Assembly (NCBI GenBank): GCA_002796995.1
Contig: PEKW01000002.1
Coordinates: 289,406 to 353,405, forward strand
Length of the DNA stretch: 64,000 nt
From: Rhizobium sp.
GTDB lineage: Bacteria > Pseudomonadota > Alphaproteobacteria > Rhizobiales > Rhizobiaceae
Reading direction: 5' to 3'
Positions 15,878 through 25,435 of this stretch are shown here, one piece after another (positions within the stretch are counted from its first letter, which is position 1; every line of letters begins with the position of its first letter). A program made the position numbers and the translations under genes. The notes under the pieces were generated by a model. That model did not search any database and had not been told where the DNA came from. It saw nothing but the letters and a program-made list of their open reading frames with translations.

Positions 15878-16918
15878 ATGAACGTTTTGAAACTTTCGGC
15901 GGCAGCCCTTGTTGCCTCGGTCGCCTTCACTGGCGCCGCTGTCGCCCGTGACCAGATCCAGATCGCTGGCTCCTCCACCGTTCTGCCTTACGCTTCCATC
16001 GTTGCCGAAGCCTTCGGCGAAAACACCGACTTCCCCACCCCGGTCGTTGAATCGGGCGGTTCGGGCGCTGGCCGCAAGAAGCTCTGCGAAGGCGTGGGCG
16101 AGAACACCATCGACATCGCCAACTCCTCGTCGCGCATCAAGCAGTCGGACATCGACACCTGCGCCGCCAACGGCGTCAAGGAAATCCAGGAAGTCCGCAT
16201 CGGTTATGACGGCATCGTCTTCGCTTCCGACATCAGCGGCCCGGAATATGCCTTCACCCCGGCTGACTGGCATTCGGCTCTCGCCGCCAAGATCGTCAAG
16301 GACGGCAAGCTGATCGACAACCCGAACAAGGCCTGGAACGAAGTCCGCGCCGACCTTCCGGCTCAGCCGATCCTCGCCTTCATCCCGGGCACCAAGCACG
16401 GCACCCGCGAAGTCTTCGATGAAAAGGTCATCGTCGACGGCTGCAAGGAAGACGGCACCTACGAAGCTCTCCTCGCCGAAAATGCCGGTGACAAGGACAA
16501 GGCTTCCAAGGCCTGCATGCAGATCCGCACCGACGGCGTTTCCGTCGACATCGACGGCGACTACACCGAGACGCTGGCTCGCGTCGCTGCCAACAAGAAC
16601 GGCATCGGCGTCTTCGGTCTCTCCTTCTACCAGAACAACACCGACAAGCTGCGCGTCGGCACCATGAACGGCGTCGTTCCGTCGGTCGAGTCGATCGCTT
16701 CCGGCGAATACCCGGTCTCGCGTCCGCTCTACTTCTACGTCAAGAACGCCCATCTCGACGTCGTTCCCGGCCTGCAGGAATATGTCGAGTTCTTCGTATC
16801 CGACGAAATGGCCGGCCCGGATGGCCCGCTTGCCGCTTACGGCCTCGTTTCCGACCCGGAACTTGCCAAGACCCAGGCAGCCGTCAAGGCTCGCACCCCG
16901 ATGGGTCCGCTGAAGTAA
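15878..16918 (+). CDS. pstS: Phosphate-binding periplasmic protein PstS
   Basis: PstS captures phosphate in the periplasm and hands it to PstCA. The 346-residue precursor has a Sec signal peptide, with likely cleavage after AAVA (residue 23). The mature protein opens with the typical IQIAGSSTVLPYASIV segment, whose serines help bind phosphate, and later has ESGGSGAGRKKLCEG. Codon choice looks more biased than in neighbouring genes, as expected of an abundant protein. A Pho box lies 105 bp upstream and a strong hairpin follows the stop. Confidence 0.97.
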   Translation: MNVLKLSAAALVASVAFTGAAVARDQIQIAGSSTVLPYASIVAEAFGENTDFPTPVVESGGSGAGRKKLCEGVGENTIDIANSSSRIKQSDIDTCAANGVKEIQEVRIGYDGIVFASDISGPEYAFTPADWHSALAAKIVKDGKLIDNPNKAWNEVRADLPAQPILAFIPGTKHGTREVFDEKVIVDGCKEDGTYEALLAENAGDKDKASKACMQIRTDGVSVDIDGDYTETLARVAANKNGIGVFGLSFYQNNTDKLRVGTMNGVVPSVESIASGEYPVSRPLYFYVKNAHLDVVPGLQEYVEFFVSDEMAGPDGPLAAYGLVSDPELAKTQAAVKARTPMGPLK

Positions 16919-16935
16919 TTCAGCCGACGACGATC

Positions 16936-16960
16936 CGGCGGCGCGATGATCGCGCCGCCG
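16936..16960 (+). terminator. Stem-loop between pstS and pstC
   Basis: A perfect 10-bp GC stem, CGGCGGCGCG/CGCGCCGCCG, encloses the loop ATGAT directly after pstS. No T-run follows, so it is more likely an mRNA-stabilising or partial-termination element than a full terminator. Such a structure would help make more PstS than the membrane subunits. Confidence 0.6.
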
Positions 16961-16991
16961 ATTTCCACTGTTTCCGGAGGTTGCGGGCGAA

Positions 16992-18452
16992 ATGAACGTG
17001 GGCATCATTATCCTTGTCGTGGCGGTACTTGCTGTCCTCGGCTACGTTCTTGGCCGGCGACGCGCGCTGTCGCTTGCCGCGGCGCGTGGCAGAAAGCTTC
17101 ATTCCCTTCCTGGTTATTACGGCCAGACCGTCGCACTGTTCGCGGCCGTTCCGGCCCTCCTCGTTCTGGTCGCCTGGCTGCTGGTGCAGCCCATGCTCAT
17201 CGAAACCCGCGTCAGCGGCATGATCCCCGATAGCGCCATTCCCGACGGCGGCGCACGCAGCCTCGTGATGGCTGACGTCAGGCGCATCGCCGAGGGCCTG
17301 GACGCCGTGCTGGCGCAGGGCGGGCTCGACGAGAGCGAGCTGTCCGACATGCGCGCCGACTTCACCAATGTGCGCACCCGTCTCGCCGAAGTCGGCGTGG
17401 CGCTGGGCGGTGAAGTGCCGACCGAAGTGTTCGAGGCCGCCAAGACCTACCGGCAGGACACAAAGACCGGCAACACGCTGCTGACGGTGCTGATGCTGGC
17501 CATGTCGATCGGCCTCGCCGTCTGGTCCTACCGGCGCATCGCTCCGGACATGCGCGCCCGCAATGTCAGCGAGACCTTCGTCCGCATGCTGCTGATCGCC
17601 GCCTCGACGGTGGCGATCCTGACGACGATCGGCATCGTCGCCTCGCTCGTGTTCGAGACCTATTCCTTCTTCAAGATGTATCCCGCGCAGGAGTTCTTCT
17701 TCTCGACCGTGTGGAACCCGCAGTTCCGCGGCGGTTCCGAGCTCGGCATCCTTCCGCTGCTGTGGGGCACCTTCTACATTTCGCTGGTGGCGCTCATCGT
17801 CGCCGTGCCGCTCGGCCTGATGATCGCAATCTACCTCGCCGAATATGCCGGCCCGACCGCACGCAGCTTCATCAAGCCAGCGATCGAGGTTCTCGCCGGC
17901 ATCCCGACCATCGTCTACGGCCTCTTTGCCCTGGTCACCCTCGGACCGTTCCTGCGCGACTGGATCGCCCAGCCGCTCGGCTTCGGCACCTCCTCCTCGT
18001 CGGTGCTGACCGCGGGTATCGTGATGGGCATCATGATCATCCCCTTCGTCAGCTCACTCTCCGACGACATCATTAACGCCGTGCCGCAGGCGCTGCGCGA
18101 CGGGGCCTATGCGCTGGGCGCGACGCGGTCGGAAACGATCAAGCAGGTCGTCATGCCTGCCGCGCTGCCGGGCATCGTCGGCGCCATCCTCCTGGCGGCG
18201 AGCCGCGCGATCGGCGAGACCATGATCGTGGTGCTCGGCGCCGGCGCCTCCGCCAAGCTCTCGCTCAATCCCTTTGAGGCGATGACCACGGTGACCGTGA
18301 AGATCGTCAGCCAGCTGACGGGTGACACCGAGTTCGCAAGTCCCGAGACGCTGGTCGCCTTCGCGCTCGGCCTCACCCTTTTCGTCCTTACGCTTGGGCT
18401 GAACGTGCTGGCCCTCTACATTGTCCGCAAATACCGGGAGCAGTACGAATGA
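16992..18452 (+). CDS. pstC: Phosphate ABC transporter permease PstC
   Basis: PstC is one of the two membrane subunits of the high-affinity phosphate importer. At 486 residues it is the long rhizobial form: two early membrane segments and a periplasmic stretch (about 75-150) precede the conserved permease core. The core carries the EAA loop at about 368-400 (ALRDGAYALGATRSETIKQVVMP). A CGGAGG ribosome site stands before the ATG. The stop codon overlaps the pstA start by 4 bases (ATGA), a sign of translational coupling. Confidence 0.95.
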   Translation: MNVGIIILVVAVLAVLGYVLGRRRALSLAAARGRKLHSLPGYYGQTVALFAAVPALLVLVAWLLVQPMLIETRVSGMIPDSAIPDGGARSLVMADVRRIAEGLDAVLAQGGLDESELSDMRADFTNVRTRLAEVGVALGGEVPTEVFEAAKTYRQDTKTGNTLLTVLMLAMSIGLAVWSYRRIAPDMRARNVSETFVRMLLIAASTVAILTTIGIVASLVFETYSFFKMYPAQEFFFSTVWNPQFRGGSELGILPLLWGTFYISLVALIVAVPLGLMIAIYLAEYAGPTARSFIKPAIEVLAGIPTIVYGLFALVTLGPFLRDWIAQPLGFGTSSSSVLTAGIVMGIMIIPFVSSLSDDIINAVPQALRDGAYALGATRSETIKQVVMPAALPGIVGAILLAASRAIGETMIVVLGAGASAKLSLNPFEAMTTVTVKIVSQLTGDTEFASPETLVAFALGLTLFVLTLGLNVLALYIVRKYREQYE

Positions 18453-19786
18453 CCGACCTCACCGCCGACACGCTTCGAAGGACGGTGCTGACTGACAGCG
18501 CGAGAATCCGTCGCCGCAATGCTTCCGAGCGCCGCTTTCGCATGCTGGGCATCATCGCGGTCACCATCGGTGTGCTCGCGCTCGTGGGCCTGCTGACGTC
18601 GATCTTCTCGAGCGGGCTGTCCTCGTTCCGCCAGACCTATATCAGCCTGGACATCTATCTCGACCCGGCAAAGCTGGACAAGGACGGCGACCGCAACCCG
18701 GCGACCATCGCCAAGGTCTCGACCTTCGGCTACCTGCCGCTGATCGAGACGGCCCTCAAGGATGCGATGGCCGCAAAGGGCGTCGCCGTCGATGGGCTCA
18801 ATGCCAAGACGGCCGCCGCGCTGATCTCCAAGGAAGCGCCGGCGGACCTGCGCAAGCTCGTGCTCGCCGATCCCGCGAATATCGGCCAGACCGTGCATTT
18901 CGATCTGCTCGCCGCCGGCCGCATCGACGGCTACTACAAGGGGCGCGTGACCATGGCGAGCGCCGAGCTCGACAGCAACGTCTCGCCTGAGCAGCTGATG
19001 CTGGCCGACAAGCTGAAGACCGCGGGCATTCTGACCAGCAGCTTCAACTGGTCCTTCTTCACCGCGCCGGATGCCTCCGACACGCGTCCGGAAGCGGCCG
19101 GCCTCGGCGTCGCCATCATCGGCTCGGCCTATATGATGCTGATCGTGCTGGTGCTCTCGCTGCCGCTCGGTGTCGCCGCCTCGATCTATCTCGAGGAATT
19201 CGCGCCGCAGAACCGCTTCACCGACCTGATCGAGGTGAACATCGCCAATCTCGCGGCCGTTCCCTCCATCGTCTTCGGTATCCTCGGCCTCGCGGTGCTG
19301 ATCAATTTCGTCGGCCTGCCGCAGTCGGCGCCGGTCGTCGGCGGCCTGGTGCTCACGCTGATGACGCTGCCGACCATCATCATCGCCACGCGCGCCGCGC
19401 TGAAGGCGGTGCCGCCGTCGATCCGCGACGCCGCCCTTGGCGTCGGCGCCTCGAAGATGCAGGCGACCTTCCACCATGTCCTGCCGCTGGCGATGCCCGG
19501 CATCCTGACGGGAACGATCATCGGGCTCGCCCGCGCCCTCGGCGAGACCGCTCCGCTGCTGTTGATCGGCATGGTGGCATTCGTGCGGGAATATCCGAGA
19601 TCCCCGCCGGAAGGCTTTTTCGATCCCGCCTCGGCTCTGCCGGTGCAGGTCTACAACTGGACGCAGCGCGGTGATCCGGCATTCATCGAACGCGCATCGG
19701 GTGCGATCATCGTCTTGCTTGTGTTCCTGCTGTGTATGAATCTGATTGCCGTCATTCTCCGCCGTCGCTTCGAGCGGCGCTGGTAG
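18449..19786 (+). CDS. pstA: Phosphate ABC transporter permease PstA
   Basis: PstA pairs with PstC to form the phosphate channel. The 445-residue protein has an N-terminal membrane anchor at about 30-55. A large periplasmic insertion of about 150 residues is usual for rhizobial PstA but absent from the enterobacterial form. The permease core follows, with the EAA loop [23 protein letters not shown]. It overlaps pstC by 4 bp and pstB begins 11 bp after its stop. Confidence 0.95.
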   Translation: MTDLTADTLRRTVLTDSARIRRRNASERRFRMLGIIAVTIGVLALVGLLTSIFSSGLSSFRQTYISLDIYLDPAKLDKDGDRNPATIAKVSTFGYLPLIETALKDAMAAKGVAVDGLNAKTAAALISKEAPADLRKLVLADPANIGQTVHFDLLAAGRIDGYYKGRVTMASAELDSNVSPEQLMLADKLKTAGILTSSFNWSFFTAPDASDTRPEAAGLGVAIIGSAYMMLIVLVLSLPLGVAASIYLEEFAPQNRFTDLIEVNIANLAAVPSIVFGILGLAVLINFVGLPQSAPVVGGLVLTLMTLPTIIIATRAALKAVPPSIRDAALGVGASKMQATFHHVLPLAMPGILTGTIIGLARALGETAPLLLIGMVAFVREYPRSPPEGFFDPASALPVQVYNWTQRGDPAFIERASGAIIVLLVFLLCMNLIAVILRRRFERRW

Positions 19787-19797
19787 GGAGCCAAGAG

Positions 19798-20613
19798 ATG
19801 AACGTATTGTCCGACGCAGCTGTTGAGAAGGCACTGGAACAGAAGATGACCGAAGTTGACTACAAGATGATCGGCCAGGACGTGTCGGTGTATTACGGCG
19901 AGAAGCGCGCGCTTTTCGACGTCAACCTGAACGTTCGCAAGAACACCGTGACGGCGCTGATCGGCCCGTCCGGTTGTGGCAAGTCGACTTTCCTGCGCTG
20001 CCTCAACCGCATGAACGACACCATCGCCAGCTGCCGCGTCACCGGCAAGATCACGCTGGACGGCATGGACATCTACGACCCGTCCATCGACGTGGTCGAG
20101 CTGCGCGCCCGCGTCGGCATGGTGTTCCAGAAGCCGAACCCGTTCCCGAAGTCGATCTACGAGAACATCGCCTACGGCCCGCGCATCCACGGCCTCGCCC
20201 GCTCCAAGGCCGATCTCGACCAGATCGTCGAAGGCAGCCTGCAGAAGGCCGGCCTGTGGAACGAAGTGAAGGACCGCCTGCAGGAGTCCGGCACCGGCCT
20301 CTCCGGCGGCCAGCAGCAGCGCCTGTGCATCGCCCGCGCGGTTGCCGTCAGCCCCGAAGTCATCCTGATGGACGAGCCCTGCTCGGCACTCGACCCGATC
20401 GCCACCGCCAAGGTCGAGGAACTGATCCACGAGCTGCGCGCCAATTTCACCATCGTCATCGTCACCCACTCGATGCAGCAGGCCGCCCGCGTGTCGCAGC
20501 GCACCGCCATGTTCCACCTCGGCCTGCTGGTCGAGGAGAACGACACGGACAAGATGTTCACCAACCCGGACGATCAGCGCACCCAGGACTACATCATGGG
20601 CCGCTTCGGCTGA
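19798..20613 (+). CDS. pstB: Phosphate ABC transporter ATP-binding protein PstB
   Basis: PstB is the ATPase of the phosphate importer and takes part in signalling to PhoR through PhoU. The 271-residue protein has Walker [10 protein letters not shown] at 56-64, signature [14 protein letters not shown] near 167 and Walker [15 protein letters not shown] chose the ATG at 19798, which follows AGGGAGCC, over the in-frame ATG at 19732. The latter lies inside pstA and adds residues not seen in PstB. Confidence 0.96.
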   Translation: MNVLSDAAVEKALEQKMTEVDYKMIGQDVSVYYGEKRALFDVNLNVRKNTVTALIGPSGCGKSTFLRCLNRMNDTIASCRVTGKITLDGMDIYDPSIDVVELRARVGMVFQKPNPFPKSIYENIAYGPRIHGLARSKADLDQIVEGSLQKAGLWNEVKDRLQESGTGLSGGQQQRLCIARAVAVSPEVILMDEPCSALDPIATAKVEELIHELRANFTIVIVTHSMQQAARVSQRTAMFHLGLLVEENDTDKMFTNPDDQRTQDYIMGRFG

Positions 20614-20659
20614 GCCGGCGCTTCCATCCGAGCGGACACCAAATTCAAGGACAACGAAC

Positions 20660-21373
20660 ATGTCGGCATCGCATATCTACACCGCCTATGACGAAGAACT
20701 GAAATACCTGATGCGCCGCATCACCGAGATGGGCGGCCTTGCCGAACAGATGGTCGCCGACAGCGTCCGGGCGCTGGTCAATTCCGACGCGGCGCTGGCG
20801 CAGAAGGTCATTTCCGACGACGTGATCATGGATGCGGCCGAGCGCGAGATCGGCGACAAGGCGATCATCACCATCGCCCGCCGCCAACCGGTCGCCGCCG
20901 ACCTTCGCGAGATCATCGGCGCGCTGCGCATCGCCAACGACCTGGAACGCGTCGGTGACCTCGGCAAGAGCAACGCCAAGCGCGTTATGGCCATCCAGGC
21001 GACCGGCGTGCCGCGCAAGCTGGCCCGTGGCCTCGAACACCTGAGCGAACTGGCCCTGATCCAGCTCAAGGAAGTGCTCGACGTCTACACGACGCGCTCC
21101 GCCGAGAAGGCCAAGTCGATCCGTGATCGCGACGAGGAAATCGACGCCATGTACACCTCGCTGTTCCGCGAGCTGTTGACCTACATGATGGAAGATCCGC
21201 GCAACATCACCAGCTGCACGCATCTGCTGTTCTGCGCCAAGAACATCGAGCGCATCGGCGACCACGCGACCAACATCGCCGAAACCATCTACTACATGGC
21301 CACGGGCGACCAGCCCGAAGGAGAGCGTCCGAAGGACGACCTGACCTCCTCCTTCGGTGCCATCACCGAATAA
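20660..21373 (+). CDS. phoU: Phosphate signalling complex protein PhoU
   Basis: PhoU links transporter activity to PhoR and keeps the Pho regulon off in phosphate excess. The 237-residue protein is two repeated three-helix bundles. Each carries the metal-binding E/DxxxD-type motif, seen in LERVGDLGKSNAKR (about 95-108) and IERIGDHATNIAE (about 198-210). An AAGGACAA site precedes the ATG. Confidence 0.96.
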   Translation: MSASHIYTAYDEELKYLMRRITEMGGLAEQMVADSVRALVNSDAALAQKVISDDVIMDAAEREIGDKAIITIARRQPVAADLREIIGALRIANDLERVGDLGKSNAKRVMAIQATGVPRKLARGLEHLSELALIQLKEVLDVYTTRSAEKAKSIRDRDEEIDAMYTSLFRELLTYMMEDPRNITSCTHLLFCAKNIERIGDHATNIAETIYYMATGDQPEGERPKDDLTSSFGAITE

Positions 21374-21403
21374 TCCGGCTGCATCGAGAGGTTATCGACC
21401 GAC

Positions 21404-22087
21404 ATGCTCCCCAAAATCGCCGTCGTCGAGGACGAGGAAGCCCTCAGCGTCCTGCTCCGCTACAATCTGGAGGCTGAAGGCTACGAGGTTGAAACGATCC
21501 TGCGCGGGGACGAGGCGGAGCTGCGTCTGCAGGAACGCGTTCCGGACCTGCTGATCCTCGACTGGATGCTGCCCGGCGTGTCCGGCATCGAGCTTTGCCG
21601 CCGTCTGCGCATGCGCCCCGAAACCGAGCGCCTGCCGATCATCATGCTGACGGCACGCGGCGAGGAGAGCGAACGGGTCCGCGGTCTCGCAACCGGCGCC
21701 GACGACTATGTCGTGAAGCCGTTCTCGACGCCGGAACTGATGGCTCGCGTCAAGGCCATGCTGCGCCGTGCCCGCCCGGAAGTGCTCTCCAGCGTCCTGC
21801 GCTGCGGCGACATCGAGCTCGACCGGGAGACCCATCGCGTTCATCGCAAGAGCCGCGAAGTGCGCCTCGGCCCGACCGAATTCCGCCTGCTGGAGTTCCT
21901 CATGGCATCGCCCGGCCGCGTCTACTCGCGTTCGCAACTCCTGGACGGCGTCTGGGGCCACGACATCTATGTCGACGAGCGCACGGTCGATGTGCATGTC
22001 GGACGGCTGCGCAAGGCGCTCAACTTCTCCAACCTGCAGGACGTCATCCGCACCGTGCGCGGCGCCGGCTATTCGATGGAAGCCTGA
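21404..22087 (+). CDS. phoB: Phosphate regulon response regulator PhoB
   Basis: PhoB is an OmpR-type response regulator that binds Pho boxes. The receiver domain (1-115) has the acidic pair E9/D10, the phosphorylated D53 in LILDWMLPG and the conserved lysine in VVKPFS at about 104. The winged-helix domain (about 130-227) ends with VDVHVGRLRKAL and the typical IRTVRGAGYSME. The gene closes the pst operon and is followed by a bidirectional terminator. Confidence 0.97.
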   Translation: MLPKIAVVEDEEALSVLLRYNLEAEGYEVETILRGDEAELRLQERVPDLLILDWMLPGVSGIELCRRLRMRPETERLPIIMLTARGEESERVRGLATGADDYVVKPFSTPELMARVKAMLRRARPEVLSSVLRCGDIELDRETHRVHRKSREVRLGPTEFRLLEFLMASPGRVYSRSQLLDGVWGHDIYVDERTVDVHVGRLRKALNFSNLQDVIRTVRGAGYSMEA

Positions 22088-22118
22088 CGGCACGATCGAT
22101 CTTCACAGGTAGACAACG

Positions 22119-22145
22119 AAAAACGGGCCGCGAGGCCCGTTTTGC
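22119..22145. terminator. Bidirectional intrinsic terminator between phoB and gcrA
   Basis: The stem AAACGGGCC/GGCCCGTTT closes on a GCGA tetraloop. It has T residues to the right on the + strand and an A-run to the left, so it can end transcription arriving from phoB and from the convergent gcrA gene. Confidence 0.88.
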
Positions 22146-22176
22146 ATTTCCGTCCTTGCCGGAGCAGGGGCAGCGC

Positions 22177-22713
22177 TTAACGCGCTGCCGCATTCGCTGC
22201 CTTGCGGCGCTCGCCGACTGGCTGGTAGGCCAGCTTGGCGTGATAGCTGCAATAGGGCGAGGTGTCGGCGGATTCGCAGCCGCAGAAATGGAAATCGTCC
22301 TTCATCGGGTCGCCGATCGGCCACTTGCAGGTGCGTTCGGTGAGCTCGGTCAGGGCCAGCTTGCGCGAAATCGGCAGGACGACGCCACGGTTCGGGGCGA
22401 CGGCAATCTCTTCGATGCCGTCGATCTCGATCTCTTCCTTGAGCATGTTGGTGCCCGAGGCGCGGGCGACCGTGCGGGTCGTGACGCGCGAAGCGAAGGT
22501 CGTTGCCCGTGGTGCGGCGGCCGGGCGCTTGGCGGCCCGCGTCGCAGCCGAGCTGCCGCCGGCCTTGGCGCGGCCCGGAAGGTTCAGTCGGTGAACCTTG
22601 CCGATGACGGCATTGCGGCTCACACCGCCCAGTTGTGCTGCGATCTGGCTCGCGCTCAAGCCTTCCGACCATAGTCGCTTGAGTTTTTCAACGCGCTCAT
22701 CAGTCCAATTCAT
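22177..22713 (-). CDS. gcrA: Cell cycle regulator GcrA
   Basis: GcrA is an alphaproteobacterial cell-cycle transcription factor that binds RNA polymerase sigma-70 and acts at promoters bearing CcrM-methylated GANTC sites. The 178-residue protein starts MNWTDERVEKLKRLWSEG, the DNA-binding helix-turn-helix. A basic alanine/arginine linker follows, and the C-terminal sigma-interaction domain has the conserved CKWPIGDP, FHFCGCE and PYCSYH. I preferred the ATG at 22713 after GGAGAG to the upstream start at 22875. Four GANTC sites cluster 150-186 bp upstream. Confidence 0.95.
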   Translation of the reverse strand: MNWTDERVEKLKRLWSEGLSASQIAAQLGGVSRNAVIGKVHRLNLPGRAKAGGSSAATRAAKRPAAAPRATTFASRVTTRTVARASGTNMLKEEIEIDGIEEIAVAPNRGVVLPISRKLALTELTERTCKWPIGDPMKDDFHFCGCESADTSPYCSYHAKLAYQPVGERRKAANAAAR

Positions 22714-22862
22714 GCCGTTATCTCTCCGCCGCTCGCGATATGTGATGGCAGAATCGCTCACCGTTGCTTCGGAAAGATCCGAAACAAACTCGCCTCGACA
22801 CTGTCGGTGACTGGTTCCGCCGCATGCAGTTTCTTTATTGAGTATTAACCTAGTGCCGGGCT

Positions 22863-22899
22863 GACTCCGTGACAAGAGTCGGGCGAATCATCGCGAATC
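22863..22899. promoter_or_regulatory. Cluster of four GANTC (CcrM) sites upstream of gcrA
   Basis: GACTC at 22863, GAGTC at 22876, GAATC at 22885 and GAATC at 22895 lie within 37 bp. A fifth site, GAATC, is at 22751, only 38 bp from the gcrA start. At this base composition a GANTC is expected about once in 300 bp. CcrM methylates GANTC, and GcrA responds to that mark, so the cluster probably couples gcrA expression to replication. Confidence 0.65.
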
Positions 22900-23014
22900 G
22901 ATTTTGGAGTTTTCCCCAACTTGCTACCCTGGCGCGTCGCGGCGCCAAGCGTGGTCGAAAGTCACAGCCGCGCTCCCCGCAGGGCCGAAAATTCAGGCGC
23001 GCCGCGCTGTTTCG

Positions 23015-23079
23015 TTGACAGGCAAGGTCGAAATGTCGATAGTGCCCCCGCCGCCGCAAGGCGGCATTTTTGATTTTTC
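23015..23079 (+). promoter_or_regulatory. Candidate argD promoter with a 5' stem-loop
   Basis: TTGACA (23015-23020) and GATAGT (23038-23043) are 17 bp apart and give a near-consensus housekeeping promoter. The predicted start near 23050 coincides with a GCCGCC-GCAA-GGCGGC hairpin (23050-23065) followed by ATTTTTGATTTTT. Placed at the very 5' end, the hairpin may shield the leader. It would act as a terminator only for transcripts that begin further upstream. The rest of 22714-23150 shows no gene. Confidence 0.55.
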
Positions 23080-23150
23080 AAGGCACCCTTCGCCGGGAGA
23101 TCAAAAGCGTCCGTAGTCCCGTCAAGCCCTCCCGAAGGAGTGTTTTCATC

Positions 23151-24362
23151 ATGGCCGAAGCCTCTCCCCTCTATCAGACCTATATGCGCGCGCCCTTGCG
23201 GTTCGAGCGAGGCGAGGGCGTGTGGCTGGTGACCGAGGGCGGCGAACGCTATCTCGACTTCGCCGCCGGCGTCGCGGTCAATTCGCTCGGCCATGCCCAT
23301 CCGCACCTGATCGAGGCGCTGACGACGCAGGCCGGCAAAGTCTGGCACCTGTCGAACCTCTATGACGTCCCGGGCCAGGAGACGCTCGGTCGCCGGCTGA
23401 CCGAAGCGACCTTCGCCGATCGCGTCTTCTTCACCAATTCGGGCGCCGAGGCACTCGAATGCGCGATCAAGACGGCCCGCCGCTACCAGTTCGTCAAGGG
23501 CCACCCCGAGCGCTTCCACATCATCACCTTCGAAGGCGCCTTCCACGGCCGCACCATCGCGACCATCGCCGCCGGCGGCCAGGAGAAATATCTCGAGGGC
23601 TTCGGCCCGAAGGCGCCCGGTTTCGACCAGGTGCCCTTCGGCGATCTCGATGCCGTCAAGGCGGCCATCACCGATCAGACGGCGGCGATCCTGATCGAGC
23701 CGGTGCAGGGCGAGGGCGGCCTGCGCACCGCGTCGAACGAATTCCTCCGGGCGCTGCGTCAGATCTGCGACGAGAACGGCCTGCTGCTCGTGCTGGACGA
23801 GGTCCAGTGCGGCGTCGGCCGGACCGGCAAGCTGTTCGCCCATGAATGGGCCGGCATCACGCCCGACATCATGGCGGTCGCCAAGGGCATCGGCGGCGGC
23901 TTCCCGCTCGGCGCGTGTTTGGCCACCGAAGAGGCCGCCTCCGGCATGAAGGCCGGCACCCATGGCTCGACGTATGGCGGCAATCCGCTCGCCATGGCCG
24001 TTGGTAATGCCGTGCTCGACGTAGTCCTGGCCGACGGCTTCCTCGACCACGTCCGCGAAGTGGCACTGATCTTCCGCCAGGGTCTTGCCTCGCTGAAGGA
24101 CCGCTATCCCGACATCATCGAAGAAATCCGCGGCGAGGGGCTGATGCTCGGCATCAAGGCCAAGGTGCCCAACACCGACCTGCTGATGGCGATGCGCGAA
24201 GAGCATGTGCTGGGCGTTCCCGCCGGCGACAACGTCATCCGCCTCCTGCCGCCGCTCATCGTCACCGTCGAAGAGGCCCGCGAAGGGCTGAAGCGCATCG
24301 AACAGGCGGCCGAGCACCTGCAGGGTAAGCTCGCTGCGGCGTCATCGAACCAGGGCAGGTAA
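23151..24362 (+). CDS. argD: Acetylornithine aminotransferase
   Basis: ArgD is a PLP enzyme of arginine synthesis that converts N-acetylglutamate semialdehyde to N-acetylornithine, and may also serve lysine synthesis. The 403-residue protein has the cofactor-contacting [17 protein letters not shown] and [14 protein letters not shown], and the Schiff-base K245 in [15 protein letters not shown]. The ATG at 23151 follows GAAGGAG; the open frame to 23070 adds nothing conserved. argF starts 8 bp after its stop, so the two form an operon. Confidence 0.95.
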   Translation: MAEASPLYQTYMRAPLRFERGEGVWLVTEGGERYLDFAAGVAVNSLGHAHPHLIEALTTQAGKVWHLSNLYDVPGQETLGRRLTEATFADRVFFTNSGAEALECAIKTARRYQFVKGHPERFHIITFEGAFHGRTIATIAAGGQEKYLEGFGPKAPGFDQVPFGDLDAVKAAITDQTAAILIEPVQGEGGLRTASNEFLRALRQICDENGLLLVLDEVQCGVGRTGKLFAHEWAGITPDIMAVAKGIGGGFPLGACLATEEAASGMKAGTHGSTYGGNPLAMAVGNAVLDVVLADGFLDHVREVALIFRQGLASLKDRYPDIIEEIRGEGLMLGIKAKVPNTDLLMAMREEHVLGVPAGDNVIRLLPPLIVTVEEAREGLKRIEQAAEHLQGKLAAASSNQGR

Positions 24363-24370
24363 GCAAAGAC

Positions 24371-25288
24371 ATGGCATCCCCGAAGCATTTTCTCGATCTC
24401 TCCGCCATGACGGCACCCGACCTCCGGCTGATCCTGGAGGACGCCAAGACGCGCAAGCAGTCGACCAAGGCCGGCACCGCCGAAAAGCCGCTGGCCGGCA
24501 AGATGCTGGCGATGATCTTCGAGAAGCCGTCGACCCGCACCCGCGTCTCCTTCGACGTCGGCATGCGCCAGCTCGGCGGCGAGACGCTGTTCCTGTCCGG
24601 CACCGAGATGCAGCTCGGCCGCGCCGAGACCATCGGCGACACGGCCAAGGTCCTGTCGCGTTATGTCGACGCGATCATGATCCGCACCACCGACCACTCG
24701 CGTCTGCTGGAAATGGCCGAGCATGCCACCGTTCCGGTGATCAATGCGCTGACCGACAGCACCCATCCCTGCCAGATCATGGCCGACGTGATGACCTTCG
24801 AGGAGCATCGCGGCCCGATCAAGGGCAAGACGATCGCCTGGACCGGCGACGGCAACAACGTCCTCCATTCGCTGGTCGAGGGCTCGGCCCGGTTCGGCTA
24901 CCGTATGAACATGGCCGTGCCGCTCGGTTCCGAGCCGGACGACAAGATCCTCAACTGGGCGCGCAATAATGGCGGCGAGATCATGTTGTGCCATGACGCG
25001 GACCGCGCCGTGGACGGCGCCGACGTGGTCGTGACCGATACCTGGATCTCGATGAACCAGGAGCACAAGGCGCGCGGCCACAATGTCTTCCAGCCGTTCC
25101 AGGTCAATGCCTCGCTGATGAAGCATGCCCAGCCGGACGCGCTGTTCATGCATTGCCTGCCGGCCCATCGTGGCGAGGAAGTGACCAACGAAGTGATCGA
25201 CGGCCCGCAGTCGGTTGTGTTCGACGAGGCGGAAAACCGCCTGCATGCGCAGAAGTCGATCCTCGCCTGGTGCCTCGGCGCCATCTGA
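24371..25288 (+). CDS. argF: Ornithine carbamoyltransferase
   Basis: ArgF makes citrulline from ornithine and carbamoyl phosphate. The 305-residue protein shows the carbamoyl-phosphate loop STRTR at 54-58, HPCQ at about 133 and the ornithine-binding [11 protein letters not shown] near 261. It lies 8 bp after argD, and hslO follows in the same direction after about 150 bp. Confidence 0.97.
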   Translation: MASPKHFLDLSAMTAPDLRLILEDAKTRKQSTKAGTAEKPLAGKMLAMIFEKPSTRTRVSFDVGMRQLGGETLFLSGTEMQLGRAETIGDTAKVLSRYVDAIMIRTTDHSRLLEMAEHATVPVINALTDSTHPCQIMADVMTFEEHRGPIKGKTIAWTGDGNNVLHSLVEGSARFGYRMNMAVPLGSEPDDKILNWARNNGGEIMLCHDADRAVDGADVVVTDTWISMNQEHKARGHNVFQPFQVNASLMKHAQPDALFMHCLPAHRGEEVTNEVIDGPQSVVFDEAENRLHAQKSILAWCLGAI

Positions 25289-25435
25289 TCGCGGCTGCAG
25301 AAGCCTGAGGATGATGACGCGGCGGAACGACAGCTTTCGCCGCGCTTGATCTTTTTCCGTCCGGTTCCCATTTGTGCCGTTGAGAAAGAGGCCCAGCGCC
25401 TCGCCATGTTCGAGCGCCAAGGCGCCAGGAGTACA

